A stretch of DNA of 53,888 nt from UBA7887 sp964408735 (GCA_964408735.1 CAYPAX010000018.1:1-53888), one strand, 5' to 3'; shown: positions 32,958 to 42,678, counted from the stretch's first letter. A program made the numbers and translations. The notes: a model not told the origin generated them from the letters alone.

Positions 32958-33920
32958 TCAGCACTCCCAGCCGTTGGCGCTCGCCCCGGAAGGCAAGCCG
33001 GCAGCCGGCGCTTCGATCCAGGCGGCGATGTCGTCATGTACTACGCCCGCCTGCAAATCGCGCAGCAGCATGTGGTAGCCCGCCGCATAGACGGCGATAC
33101 GGTGCTGGCCGTTGAGGCGGCAGAGCATGGCGCGAGTCGGTGCTTCGGGAATGATCTCGTCGCGCCCGCCATAGAGCACGAGCAGTGGCCGCTCGATGGC
33201 AGGCGCGGCAGCGAAGGCCGCGTCCATCAGGTTGGCCACACCCCATAGCGCGTCAACGCGGGTACGCTTGATGACCAGTGGATCGGCACCAAGCGCCCTC
33301 AGCATCTCGATATTGTCTGACGGCGTGATATCGAGCCCGCGCCCGGTCAGGCGCAGGGTCGGCATGGTGTGGGCGACCAGCCACAGCGTCGCCTGTGTTG
33401 CCCAGTTCATGCTTTCGCGCCCCCACACGGCCGGGCCGACCAGTACGGCAGCTTGGGCAGCCTCCGCCCGTCCCTCCGCCAGTGCCGCCATCACCACGGC
33501 GCCACCCATACTCACGCCGACTAGCGTCAGCGGCTTGCCGGCATGCCGTGTCGCAACGGCCTGCGCAACGTCATCGAGATCGTCGATCAGGGCGGCAACC
33601 CCCGGCCAGGTGCCGGGCGCGGGTGCGGCGCCGAAGCCGCGCTGGTCGTAGGCGTAGACGGCATAACCCTGGCTCACCCAGCGCGCCGCGGGAATAGCGA
33701 AGGCGTTGCCGTAATCGTTGAAGCCGTGGATGCCGAGCAACACGCCGCGCGGCTCGCCCTGCGGAAGCCAGGCATGCAGCGGCAGGCGCGCGCCATCGCT
33801 GACGATTACCGCGTCTTCGGCAAGGCGTGGCGCCGCCTCGCGCTCGCCCACGGCCTGCAGCCGCGGCGCGCAGGCAGCCAGCATCAGTGCGACAAAGAGG
33901 GTGGGAGCGCGCATCCGCAT
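32958..33920 (-). CDS. Putative lipoprotein alpha/beta hydrolase (monoacylglycerol-lipase-like)
   Basis: 320 residues. A short signal with lipobox-like LFVALMLAAC (Cys17) suggests membrane attachment. Hydrolase landmarks: oxyanion-side LLGIHGFNDYGNAF, YAYDQRGFGAAP, nucleophile elbow LVGVSMGGAVVMAAL, acid residue region LLVLYGGRDEIIPEAP and the final histidine in YAAGYHMLLRD. The pattern matches serine aminopeptidase S33/monoglyceride lipase proteins. Four bases before the SDR-DoxX gene, so likely one operon of three. Confidence 0.88.
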   Translation of the reverse strand: MRMRAPTLFVALMLAACAPRLQAVGEREAAPRLAEDAVIVSDGARLPLHAWLPQGEPRGVLLGIHGFNDYGNAFAIPAARWVSQGYAVYAYDQRGFGAAPAPGTWPGVAALIDDLDDVAQAVATRHAGKPLTLVGVSMGGAVVMAALAEGRAEAAQAAVLVGPAVWGRESMNWATQATLWLVAHTMPTLRLTGRGLDITPSDNIEMLRALGADPLVIKRTRVDALWGVANLMDAAFAAAPAIERPLLVLYGGRDEIIPEAPTRAMLCRLNGQHRIAVYAAGYHMLLRDLQAGVVHDDIAAWIEAPAAGLPSGASANGWEC

Positions 33921-33960
33921 GGGCTATAGGGGCCTCGCCAGGCTAGGAGTGTCCAGACCC

Positions 33961-34776
33961 ATGAGCTTTCTCGATCGCATCGCCGAATGCAATCGTCACG
34001 ATCCCGCCCTTTACGTGCCCCTGATCATCAAGGGCCAACTGCTTGGGCGCGTTCGCAAGGCGTTGTTGCCGCTCGCCGGGCTCGGGACGGGCGAGGCGGG
34101 GCTGCGCATCGACGATCAGGAGACGCTTGACGCCGCTGCCGCGGCAATCATCGAGACCGGCCGGACGCCGCCGGCGCGGGGCGAGCGCTATCGCGTCGGC
34201 CCGCGTTTTGACGAGACCTGGCTGACCGTCGAGCGCGCCGCGGTCGAGGCGCTCGGCATCATCGCTTATGGCGTGCACTTGACGGGCTATGTGCAAAGGG
34301 CTGACGGCCTGCATGTCTGGGTGCCGCGGCGCACTGCCGACCGGCCGACCTATCCGGGAGAGCTCGACAGCACGGTCGCCGGAGGACAGCCTGCCCGGCT
34401 TGGCGTGCTCGACAATCTGGTCAAGGAATGCGCCGAAGAGGCGGGCATGCCCGAAGTGCTCGCGCGCTGTGCTGTGCCGTGCGGCGTCTTGCGCTATCGC
34501 GTCGACGGCGATGTCGGAGTGCGCGACGACGTGATCTTCTGCTACGAGCTCGACTGCGGTGATTTCACACCCGTGAACCAGGACGGCGAGGTCGAGAATT
34601 TCGCGCTCTGGCCCGTCGCCAGGGCGATGGAAGTGGTTGCCGGGACGCGCGACTTCAAGTTCAACTGTGCCCTGGTGCTGATCGACTTCTGCGTCCGCCA
34701 TGGCCTGATCGCGGCCGATGATGCGGACTATGTCGAGATCTGTGCCGGCCTGCAAGGAGGAGAGAGCGATGTCTGA
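33961..34776 (+). CDS. Nudix hydrolase with DUF4743 N-terminal domain
   Basis: 271 residues. Start ATG 33961 gives MSFLDRIAECNRHDPALYVP, the normal opening of the DUF4743 domain. The Nudix box occupies about residues 141-163: AGGQPARLGVLDNLVKECAE then EAGM, with a lysine in the position usually taken by arginine of REUXEE. Proteins of this architecture resemble plant Nudix hydrolases acting on thiamine- or nucleotide-diphosphate analogues (family knowledge). It overlaps the thioesterase gene by 8 bases. Confidence 0.9.
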   Translation: MSFLDRIAECNRHDPALYVPLIIKGQLLGRVRKALLPLAGLGTGEAGLRIDDQETLDAAAAAIIETGRTPPARGERYRVGPRFDETWLTVERAAVEALGIIAYGVHLTGYVQRADGLHVWVPRRTADRPTYPGELDSTVAGGQPARLGVLDNLVKECAEEAGMPEVLARCAVPCGVLRYRVDGDVGVRDDVIFCYELDCGDFTPVNQDGEVENFALWPVARAMEVVAGTRDFKFNCALVLIDFCVRHGLIAADDADYVEICAGLQGGESDV

Positions 34777-35176
34777 GCTGAAAGTGGGTGCCTCGCACAG
34801 CATGCGCATCACCGTGGACGAGGGGAACAGCATCAGCTTTCTTGGCGAGGAACTGCGCGTCTACGCCACGCCCGCCATGGTGCACGACGTGGAATATTGC
34901 TGCCGCGACTGGCTGGCAGATCTCGGCGAGGCGGAGAAGGATTCGGTCGGTGCACGTGTCGATATCGCCCATCTGGCGCCGACCACGCTCGGCTCGTGGG
35001 TTGAGATCACCGTGACGGTGGCCGAAATCGCCGGCCCGCTGATCACCTTCGATGTCGACGTGCGTGACGCCATCGAGCAGGTCGGCAAGGGCACGCACCA
35101 GCGCTTCTTTGCGCCGGTCGCCAAGCTCGAGGCCCGCCTCAAGGCCAAGGCGGCGGCCCTGGCGGAAGTGCGCTGA
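34769..35176 (+). CDS. Hotdog-fold thioesterase, FlK-like
   Basis: 135 residues, starting at ATG 34769 with AAGGAGG upstream inside the Nudix gene. The central segment LRVYATPAMVHDVEYCCRDW, the region VGARVDIAHLAPTTLGSWVE and the strand ITVTVAEIAGPLITFDVDVR match the FlK/fluoroacetyl-CoA thioesterase-like branch, where a Thr/Ser, Glu and His act. Likely hydrolyses a short acyl-CoA, though the real substrate is unknown. Its 3' end lies 20 bases before the RAYT-associated REP repeat. Confidence 0.85.
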   Translation: MSELKVGASHSMRITVDEGNSISFLGEELRVYATPAMVHDVEYCCRDWLADLGEAEKDSVGARVDIAHLAPTTLGSWVEITVTVAEIAGPLITFDVDVRDAIEQVGKGTHQRFFAPVAKLEARLKAKAAALAEVR

Positions 35177-35195
35177 GCCCTGTCCCCTGCACCAG

Positions 35196-35275
35196 GAATT
35201 CGGTACCAGTCACCGAACCGAAGATGGTATATAGCAGTTTATAACAATCAGAAATTCGGTGACTGGCACCGAATT
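35196..35275. repeat. REP doublet flanking the RAYT gene (3' side)
   Basis: Two inverted units, TTCGGTACCAGTCACCGAA at about 35199-35217 and TTCGGTGACTGGCACCGAA at about 35255-35273, with an AT-rich spacer. They end 7 bases before the RAYT stop codon. Confidence 0.9.
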
Positions 35276-35281
35276 GACAGG

Positions 35282-35956
35282 TCAATCGGGTAGGGGATTT
35301 GCTTTGCGCTTTGGTCCCGGCTTGCGCCTTTGAAAGGTGAGACCCGCGCGCGCCTCGAGTCGCGCGATAATGGACGCGGACCCCAGCGGGCGGCCCCCGG
35401 TGACGTGCCCGCGCATGGCCTCGAGCTCGCTTGGCGGCTCTTCTATCCCAAGATAGTCCTGCCAATCCGGGGCCAACGCGAGCAGGGGCGCGACATCGAC
35501 CACACCGTCGCTCTGCCCTCGCAGATGCGCGCGAGCGCTCGACCAGCGCCAGTCGTTGGGCGCGCGCACCAGGCCGGCGCGCACCGGGTTGCGCTCCACA
35601 TAGCGGGCCGCCGACAACAAGTGCGGCTCATCCATGACGAAGGAATGGAAACGCTCCTGCCAGAGGTGGCCGTGCCAGCCTTCGCGGCGGTTGATACGCA
35701 GGCTGTGGGCCCGGTGAAGGGGGGCGAGCGCGGCGCGCAAGCCGTCCGGGTCGTCGGGGACGAGGATGAGGTGGACGTGGTTGGGCATGAGGCAGTAGCC
35801 CCAGATCGCACAGCCGGCGATGCGGCAATGCTCGACGAGCCTGTCGAGATAGGCGGCGTAGTCATCCTCGCCGAAAAAGACGGGCTGCGCGCGGGCGCCG
35901 CGCTGCACCACGTGATGCGGCGCGCCGGGTGCGACGATGCGCGGGCGTCTCGGCAT
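35282..35956 (-). CDS. REP-associated tyrosine transposase (RAYT, Y1/IS200-like domain)
   Basis: 224 residues. Y1 HUH-type single-strand transposase of the RAYT group, which cuts and mobilises REP sequences. The opening RRPRIVAPGAPHHVVQRG is the family signature. The metal-binding HUH motif is MPNHVHLILVP. The conserved segment WHGHLWQERFHSFVMDEPHL follows, and the catalytic tyrosine is expected in AARYVERNPVRAGLV. A basic C-terminal tail (FQRRKPGPKRKA) is typical. REP doublets lie immediately on both sides. Such genes usually occur as single copies that serve REPs elsewhere in the genome (family knowledge). Confidence 0.93.
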   Translation of the reverse strand: MPRRPRIVAPGAPHHVVQRGARAQPVFFGEDDYAAYLDRLVEHCRIAGCAIWGYCLMPNHVHLILVPDDPDGLRAALAPLHRAHSLRINRREGWHGHLWQERFHSFVMDEPHLLSAARYVERNPVRAGLVRAPNDWRWSSARAHLRGQSDGVVDVAPLLALAPDWQDYLGIEEPPSELEAMRGHVTGGRPLGSASIIARLEARAGLTFQRRKPGPKRKANPLPD

Positions 35957-36002
35957 GGCCTGCCTCCCAATAACGAGAGTAATAATAGGTTTCTTATACC
36001 AT

Positions 36003-36084
36003 GAATTCGGTGACTGTCACCGATCTTAAACGATTTTTTGTGTGATGGATTACATCCTTAAGTTCGGTGACTGGCACCGAATTC
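36003..36084. repeat. REP doublet flanking the RAYT gene (5' side)
   Basis: Units at about 36003-36024 (core CGGTGACTGTCACCG) and 36060-36084 (core TTCGGTGACTGGCACCGAA) with an AT-rich spacer. They sit 47 bases upstream of the RAYT start and 12 bases from the stop of the acyl-CoA dehydrogenase gene. The first unit is almost symmetric, so its orientation is ambiguous. Confidence 0.87.
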
Positions 36085-36095
36085 CGGTGTGCGGT

Positions 36096-37256
36096 TTAGC
36101 GCAAGCCGAGACCGCGGGCGATGATGCCGCGCAGGATCTCTCGGGTGCCGCCCTGGATGGTGAGCTTGGGCGCGATCAGGGTGGCGTGGTCGAGCACGGC
36201 CTGGAAGCCGGGGCTGTTGCCTTGCGCCGGATCGACGAAGGCGGCGAGGTCGCGGGCCGTGGCCGGCAGCAGCTGCTCCCAATTGGTGCCGAGGTCCTTG
36301 ACCATGGAGGCTTCCAGCACCGGCTCCTTGCCCGCCGCCAGCATGCCGGCGACCGAGATCGACATGCGTCTGAGGGTATTGAGCTGCGCCACCAGGCGGC
36401 CCAGGCCCTCGGCGCCGCGCAGGTCGGGGTCTGTGCCCAGCGCCTGGATCAGATGCACCAGCACCTGATAGGTCTCGAGGAAACGTTCCGGCCCGCTGCG
36501 CTCGTAGGCGAGTTCCGCCGTCGCCTGCTTCCAGGCCATGTCGACCTCGCCGAGCAGGGCGTTCTCGGGCAAGGCCACGTCGTCGAAGGTGACCTCGTTG
36601 AACTCGTGCCCGCCGGTCATGAAGGGGACCGGGCGGATGGTGATGCCCGGTGTCTTCAGGTCGACCAGAAACTGGCTCAAGCCGTGGCGCCGGTTCTCCT
36701 TGGTTGCCGGCGAGGTACGTAGCAGAGCAATCATGTAGTCGGCCTTGTGCGCATAGCTGGTCCACAGCTTGCGCCCGTTGACCAGCCAGCCATCGCTCAC
36801 CTTCTCGGCGCGGGTCTTGGCGGCAAACAGATCGGAGCCGGAATCGGGCTCGCTCATGCCGATGCAGAAACCGCATTCGCCGCGGGCGATGCGCGGCACC
36901 ACGTTCTGCTTGATCGCTTCGTCGGCATAGCGCAGCAGGATCGGCCCGCTTTGCCGGTCGGCGACAAAATGGCCTTGCGTCGGTGCGCTGGCGATGAGCA
37001 TCTCCTCGGTCACCACATAGCGCTCGAAGAAGCTGCGCTCGTGGCCGCCATATTTCTTGGGCCAGGTCATGCCGAGCCAGCCCTTGGCGCCGACGCGGCG
37101 GGAGAACTCGCGGTCGAAGGCGCCGCGTCCGCTCTGGCCCGAGGGGTCAAAGCTGCCGGCGGCGATCTCCTCGGCGAGGAAGGCGCGAACCTCGTCGCGC
37201 AAGGCCTCGGCCTCGGGCGGCAGGCGGATGGGGTCGAAGGCGATTCTACTGGTCAT
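36096..37256 (-). CDS. Acyl-CoA dehydrogenase family protein (large, complete)
   Basis: 386 residues. FAD-linked alpha,beta-dehydrogenation of acyl-CoA. Landmarks: WLGMTWPKKYGGHERSFFER, the FAD/substrate segment GECGFCIGMSEPDSGSDLFA, WLVNGRKLWTSYAHKADYMI, FDDVALPENALLGEVDMAWK, and the C-terminal IQGGTREILRGIIARGLGLR. GAGGGGG precedes the ATG at 37256. It is the last gene of a four-gene minus-strand cluster. It lies 12 bases after the second, shorter dehydrogenase, a pairing typical of heteromeric acyl-CoA dehydrogenases. Confidence 0.93.
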   Translation of the reverse strand: MTSRIAFDPIRLPPEAEALRDEVRAFLAEEIAAGSFDPSGQSGRGAFDREFSRRVGAKGWLGMTWPKKYGGHERSFFERYVVTEEMLIASAPTQGHFVADRQSGPILLRYADEAIKQNVVPRIARGECGFCIGMSEPDSGSDLFAAKTRAEKVSDGWLVNGRKLWTSYAHKADYMIALLRTSPATKENRRHGLSQFLVDLKTPGITIRPVPFMTGGHEFNEVTFDDVALPENALLGEVDMAWKQATAELAYERSGPERFLETYQVLVHLIQALGTDPDLRGAEGLGRLVAQLNTLRRMSISVAGMLAAGKEPVLEASMVKDLGTNWEQLLPATARDLAAFVDPAQGNSPGFQAVLDHATLIAPKLTIQGGTREILRGIIARGLGLR

Positions 37257-37268
37257 GCCGTTTCCCCC

Positions 37269-38315
37269 TCAGGCAGCGGTGATGGTCGGCCACAAGGCAT
37301 CGGCGCCGGCGCGTGCGACCATGCTGCCGAGGCGTGAGGCCCAGATGCTCTCGCTGCCGAAGTCGTCGCGCCAAGCCAGCATGCGGCGGGTGAAGCGGTG
37401 CAGCACGTGCTCTTCGGTGAAGCCGATGGCGCCGTGCACCTGGTGGGCGATGGCGGCGCCGTCGCGCGCGGCCTCGCCCACGCGCACCTTGGCCGAGGCG
37501 ATCTCGAAGAACAGCCGCTCGTCGAAGGCTGCCGATTGCGAGATCGTCATGGCCGCCGCGCCCGAAGCGGCGATGGCGGCCGCGGTCTCACCCGCCAGCT
37601 TGGCCAGCTCGTGCTGGACCGCCTGGAAGCGCGAGATCGGCCTGCCGAAGGCGACGCGCTCGCCGGCATAGGTAACGGCGATGTCGAGCACCGATTCCAG
37701 CGCCCCGGTCATTTGCGAAGCGCGGACCGCGGCGCCCATCAGCATCAGGTCGTCGACCTCGGCGGTTGACGGCGCCATGGCCAGCGGCGCGACATCGGCG
37801 AAAGTCACGACGTTGCGCGGCTCGCCCGCCAGGTTCCGTCCTTCGGCTATGGCGCAGTCGGCAGCTGCAACCAGCGCCGCCACGGGGGTCTCGCCGTCAT
37901 GGGTGAGCACGGCGATATGCCCGGCCTCGCTGGCAAAGGGAACCGCACGCGCCGCACCTTCGAGGCGGCCATTGGCATTGAGCGCCACACTTTCCGGCGC
38001 GACGGTCATGGCGCCGTCCGGCGCGCTCAGCCCGGCGCGGCCGAGCAGCCAGGCGGCGAGCAAGGTCTCGGCCAGCGGCACCGGAACCGCATGGGCGCCC
38101 GCGGCGCGCAGAATGGCAAAACCGTCCGCCAGGGAGCCGCCGCCACCGCCGAGGTCGTCGCCGAGCCAGGCCTTGGTCAGGCCGGACTCTTCCAAGGTGT
38201 TCCACAGCGGCGCGCGCCAGGCGTCGTCGGAGGCGGCGTTGATGGTCTGCGGATCGGCGAGATCGCGGAAGATTCGTGTCGCGGTCTCGATGACGATGTC
38301 GTCGGCTTCGTGCAT
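37269..38315 (-). CDS. Acyl-CoA dehydrogenase family protein (shorter partner)
   Basis: 348 residues, with shorter N-terminal and middle domains than its neighbour. Landmarks: ESGLTKAWLGDDLGGGGGSL, YAGERVAFGRPISRFQAVQH (substrate/FAD region), and VHGAIGFTEEHVLHRFTRRM. Pairs of one full-length and one shortened dehydrogenase often form heterotetramers acting on steroid side chains or branched acyl-CoA (family knowledge), which is the likeliest reading here. It starts 3 bases after the enoyl-CoA hydratase. Confidence 0.9.
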   Translation of the reverse strand: MHEADDIVIETATRIFRDLADPQTINAASDDAWRAPLWNTLEESGLTKAWLGDDLGGGGGSLADGFAILRAAGAHAVPVPLAETLLAAWLLGRAGLSAPDGAMTVAPESVALNANGRLEGAARAVPFASEAGHIAVLTHDGETPVAALVAAADCAIAEGRNLAGEPRNVVTFADVAPLAMAPSTAEVDDLMLMGAAVRASQMTGALESVLDIAVTYAGERVAFGRPISRFQAVQHELAKLAGETAAAIAASGAAAMTISQSAAFDERLFFEIASAKVRVGEAARDGAAIAHQVHGAIGFTEEHVLHRFTRRMLAWRDDFGSESIWASRLGSMVARAGADALWPTITAA

Positions 38316-38318
38316 GGC

Positions 38319-39125
38319 CTAACGTCCTGCGAAATCGGGTACGCGGCGCTCGCCCATGGCCTTGACGCCCTCGGCGAAGTCTTCCGTGGCGCGCAGGCGC
38401 GTTTGCTCGGCAAGCTCGTGGTCGGTGGCGGCAGCGACGCGCTCGGCGAGGCCCTGGCGCAAGGTGGCGCGGGTCGCGGTGACGCCGAGCGGCGCGTTTT
38501 CGGCAATTTCGGCAGCCAGAGCGATGGCGGTCTCGCGCACCTGATCCTGGGGCACCAACACGTCGGCGAGACCCATGGCGTGGGCCTCCTCGCCCTTCAC
38601 CCGGCGGGAGGTGTAGAACATCAGCGCCGCGGCGCTCTTGCCTATCACCTCGGGCAAGGTCACCGTCAGCCCGAAGCCCGGGTGGAAGCCGAGGCGAGTG
38701 AAGTTGGCGCAGAAGCGCGTCTCGGGGCAGGCCACGCGCAGATCCGGCACCATGGCCAGCCCCAGCCCGCCGCCGACCGCCGCACCGTGGATGGCGCCGA
38801 TGACGGGCTTGCCCGTGCGGAACAGCCGCACGGCTTCCTGGTATAGCGAGTTTGCCTGCAGCGGCCGTGTGTCGTGCGACTCACTGTCATGGTCGCCGAA
38901 ATCGCCACCGGCACCGAAATCCGCCCCGGCGCAGAAGGCCTTGCCGTCGGCCGCCAGCACCAGGGCTCGGCAGTCGTCGCTCTTGTCCAGCGCCTCGAAG
39001 GCATCGGCGATCTCGGCGATCAGGCCGTGGTCGAAGAAATTGTAGGGCGGGCGGCGAATCTCCACCACCGCCACCTGGTCGCTGAGATCGACCGCGATGT
39101 CCCCATATGTGCCGAATGCCGCCAT
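38319..39125 (-). CDS. Enoyl-CoA hydratase/isomerase family protein
   Basis: 268 residues of the crotonase fold. Oxyanion-hole segments ALVLAADGKAFCAGADFGAG and GAIHGAAVGGGLGLAMVPDL are present, followed by RFCANFTRLGFHPGFGLTVT. The glutamate pair of true hydratases is not obvious in the second segment (GFHPGFGLT), so isomerase or another crotonase-type activity is possible. It is co-directional with the dehydrogenases, with 87 bases after the acetoacetyl-CoA synthetase gene. Confidence 0.9.
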   Translation of the reverse strand: MAAFGTYGDIAVDLSDQVAVVEIRRPPYNFFDHGLIAEIADAFEALDKSDDCRALVLAADGKAFCAGADFGAGGDFGDHDSESHDTRPLQANSLYQEAVRLFRTGKPVIGAIHGAAVGGGLGLAMVPDLRVACPETRFCANFTRLGFHPGFGLTVTLPEVIGKSAAALMFYTSRRVKGEEAHAMGLADVLVPQDQVRETAIALAAEIAENAPLGVTATRATLRQGLAERVAAATDHELAEQTRLRATEDFAEGVKAMGERRVPDFAGR

Positions 39126-39212
39126 CTTTGTTCTCTCCCGCTAAGCCATGCAGACGATTCCCACAGCTCGGGCCAAGATGCAAGCGGGCGCCGCCGTCAA
39201 GCTAGTCCGGCG

Positions 39213-41165
39213 TCACTCTCTCAGCTCCGCTCGGTCGCGGTAATGCTCCAGGGCCTGTGGGTTGTCGAGCGCCTCGATATTCTTGATGGCGCGGCCGTGC
39301 ACCACGTCGCGCACGGCGAGTTCGACAATCTTGCCGCTCTTGGTGCGCGGAATGTCGGCCACCTGCAGCACCTTGGCCGGTACGTGGCGCGGCGTGCAGC
39401 CCTTGCGGATGCGTGCCCGGATTTCAGCCACCAGGTCGTCGTCGAGGGCGAGTCCCTCGCGCAGCTTGACGAACAGCACCACGCGCACGTCGCCGTCCCA
39501 GTCCTGGCCAATGACGATGGCTTCCTCGACCGCATCGATCTGCTCGACCTGGCGGTAGATTTCTGAGGTGCCGATGCGTACCCCGCCGGGGTTGAGCGTA
39601 GCGTCCGAGCGGCCATAGACGATGACCCCGTCATGCTCGGTCAACTCGACGAAATCGCCGTGGTGCCAGATGCCGGGATAGCGCTCGAAATAGGCGGCTT
39701 TGTAACGCGCGCCGTCGGCATCGTCCCAGAAGGCGACGGGCATGGAGGGGAAGGGCTTTGTGCAGACCAGCTCGCCTTTCTCGCCGCGGATGGGGCGGCC
39801 CATTTCGTCGAACACGTCCATCGCCATGCCGAGCACGCGGGCCTGGATCTCGCCGCGCCAGACCGGGCCGGTCGGGTTGCCCGCCATGAAGCAGCCGAGA
39901 ATGTCCGTACCGCCGCACATGGATGACAGGCAGACATCGTCCTTGATGTGGCCGTAGACGTAATCGAAGCTTTCCGGCACCAGCGGCGAGCCGGTCGAGA
40001 GCACGCTGCGCAGCGCGCCGAGATCGTGCGTCGACTTGGGATCGAGGCCGTCTTTCGCCAGGGCGTCGACATATTTCGCCGAGGTGCCGAGCACCGTTGC
40101 CTGCTCGGCTTGCAGATAGTCGAACAGGATATTGCCATCCGGATGGAACGGCGAGCCGTCATAGAGCAGCGCCGTAGCCTCGGACGCCAGTACCGAGGCC
40201 AGCCAGTTCCACATCATCCAGCCACAGGTGGTGAAATAGAAGATGCGGTCGTCCGGCTTTATGTCGCAGAGCAGGCGGTGCTCGTTGAGATGTTGCAACA
40301 GCGTGCCGCCGACCCCGTGCACGATGCATTTGGGCTTGCCCGTGGTGCCCGACGAATACATCACGTAGAGCGGCGTGTTGAAAGGCACGCGGTGGAAGGC
40401 GATCTCGCCGGCTTCGTAGGGCGCCACGTAATCCGCCAGCGCCACCGCGTCGATATCCACCGGCTTGTCGAGATAGGGCACGACGACGATGCGCTCGACC
40501 GTCGGCAGCTCCGCGGCGAAGCCAGCGACGCGCGCCAGCGAGTCGTGTGCCTTGCCGTTGTAGTGGTAGCCGTCGGCGCAGAACAGCAGCTTCGGCCGGG
40601 TCTGGCCGAAGCGGTCGAGCACCCCCTGGTCGCCGAAATCCGGCGAGCACGAGGTCCAGGTGGCACCCAGCGAGGTGGCGGCGAGCATGGCAACCACGGT
40701 CTCGGGCACGTTCGGCAGGAAGCCCGCGACGACATCGCCTTCACGCACGCCGTCTGCCGCCAGCGCCTGGGCGAGGCGCGAGACCGCGGCGTGCAGGTCG
40801 TCCCAGGACATGCGCCGTTTCACTTTGTCCTCGCCCCAGAAGACGATTGCATCCTCTCCCCCGCGACGGCGCAAGAGGTTCTCGGCGAAATTCAGCTTGG
40901 CGGCGGGGAAGAAGCGGGCGCCCGGCATGGCGTCGGCATTCTCGATCGCCACCTCGCCGGGCCCCTCGCCGATGACGCCGCAGAAGTCCCAGATCGCGCG
41001 CCAGAAGGTCTCGCGGTCGGCCACGGAGAATTCCCACAGCGCCTGGTAATCCGCCACATCGACGCCCCGGTCGCCGAGCCACCCCATGAAGGCGGTCAGA
41101 TTGGCGCTCTCGATGCGCTCGGGCGACGGTTGCCACAAAGGCGCCGGTTCATTCGACAAGGTCAT
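39213..41165 (-). CDS. Acetoacetate-CoA ligase (acetoacetyl-CoA synthetase)
   Basis: 650 residues, the normal length. Activates acetoacetate with ATP and CoA. AMP-forming ligase motif YVMYSSGTTGKPKCIVHGVG, then the family-specific TTCGWMMWNWLASVL, SMCGGTDILGCF, WHHGDFVELTEHDGVIVYGR and the C-terminal IPRTKSGKIVELAVRDVVHG with the acetylatable lysine. The ATG at 41165 gives MTLSNEPAPLWQPSPERI, the usual opening. A start upstream (41213) would run into the large palindrome. It is divergent from the acetyl-CoA acetyltransferase gene, and together they interconvert acetoacetate and acetyl-CoA. Confidence 0.94.
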   Translation of the reverse strand: MTLSNEPAPLWQPSPERIESANLTAFMGWLGDRGVDVADYQALWEFSVADRETFWRAIWDFCGVIGEGPGEVAIENADAMPGARFFPAAKLNFAENLLRRRGGEDAIVFWGEDKVKRRMSWDDLHAAVSRLAQALAADGVREGDVVAGFLPNVPETVVAMLAATSLGATWTSCSPDFGDQGVLDRFGQTRPKLLFCADGYHYNGKAHDSLARVAGFAAELPTVERIVVVPYLDKPVDIDAVALADYVAPYEAGEIAFHRVPFNTPLYVMYSSGTTGKPKCIVHGVGGTLLQHLNEHRLLCDIKPDDRIFYFTTCGWMMWNWLASVLASEATALLYDGSPFHPDGNILFDYLQAEQATVLGTSAKYVDALAKDGLDPKSTHDLGALRSVLSTGSPLVPESFDYVYGHIKDDVCLSSMCGGTDILGCFMAGNPTGPVWRGEIQARVLGMAMDVFDEMGRPIRGEKGELVCTKPFPSMPVAFWDDADGARYKAAYFERYPGIWHHGDFVELTEHDGVIVYGRSDATLNPGGVRIGTSEIYRQVEQIDAVEEAIVIGQDWDGDVRVVLFVKLREGLALDDDLVAEIRARIRKGCTPRHVPAKVLQVADIPRTKSGKIVELAVRDVVHGRAIKNIEALDNPQALEHYRDRAELRE

Positions 41166-41189
41166 CGTAGCTCCCCACCAGTGCGGTCC

Positions 41190-41324
41190 GCGCCTTGAGT
41201 CGATGGTTGCCAATTCGCATATCGCTCAGCGTCGTCAAGGGTTTCCAACCGGCCGTAGGCCGGCGCTTCGCGCCCTTGACGACGCTGACCGATATGCCAC
41301 CCGTTCACCATCGACTCAAGGCGC
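41190..41324. repeat. Large imperfect palindrome with nested hairpin (135 bp)
   Basis: Arms 41190-41241 and 41273-41324 are 52 bases each and match at 44 positions, with runs of 18, 8 and 16 perfect bases. Between the arms a second hairpin CCGGCC-GTA-GGCCGG occupies 41249-41263. It lies in the shared upstream region of the acetoacetyl-CoA synthetase and thiolase genes. Origin unknown. Confidence 0.8.
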
Positions 41325-41351
41325 TTCGTGCGATTGCCTTGATGTTATTTA

Positions 41352-41398
41352 TTTCGCACCTGCACAATAAACTTTCGCTCTTTTCGCACTTGCACAAT
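41352..41398 (+). promoter_or_regulatory. Direct repeat pair and promoter region of the thiolase gene
   Basis: Two 17-base near-identical copies, TTTCGCACCTGCACAAT (41352-41368) and TTTCGCACTTGCACAAT (41382-41398), recur with a period of 30 bases, about three helix turns. A candidate -10 box TATAGT follows at 41404-41409. The second copy covers the -35 region, so the repeats look like a regulator-binding pair. The regulator is not identified. Confidence 0.5.
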
Positions 41399-41463
41399 TC
41401 GGGTATAGTCCGCGCCGCCGTCGCAAGGGTGGCGGGTTTCAGTTCAGTGGGAGGTTTAGAGAC

Positions 41464-42651
<1,188 letters not shown>

Positions 42652-42678
42652 AGCTGAGGCTAAGGCTGAGGCGAAATG

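Noticed and set aside
41166..41213. Upstream extension of acetoacetyl-CoA synthetase into the palindrome
   Set aside because: The family N-terminus fits the ATG at 41165, and the extension is made of palindrome sequence.
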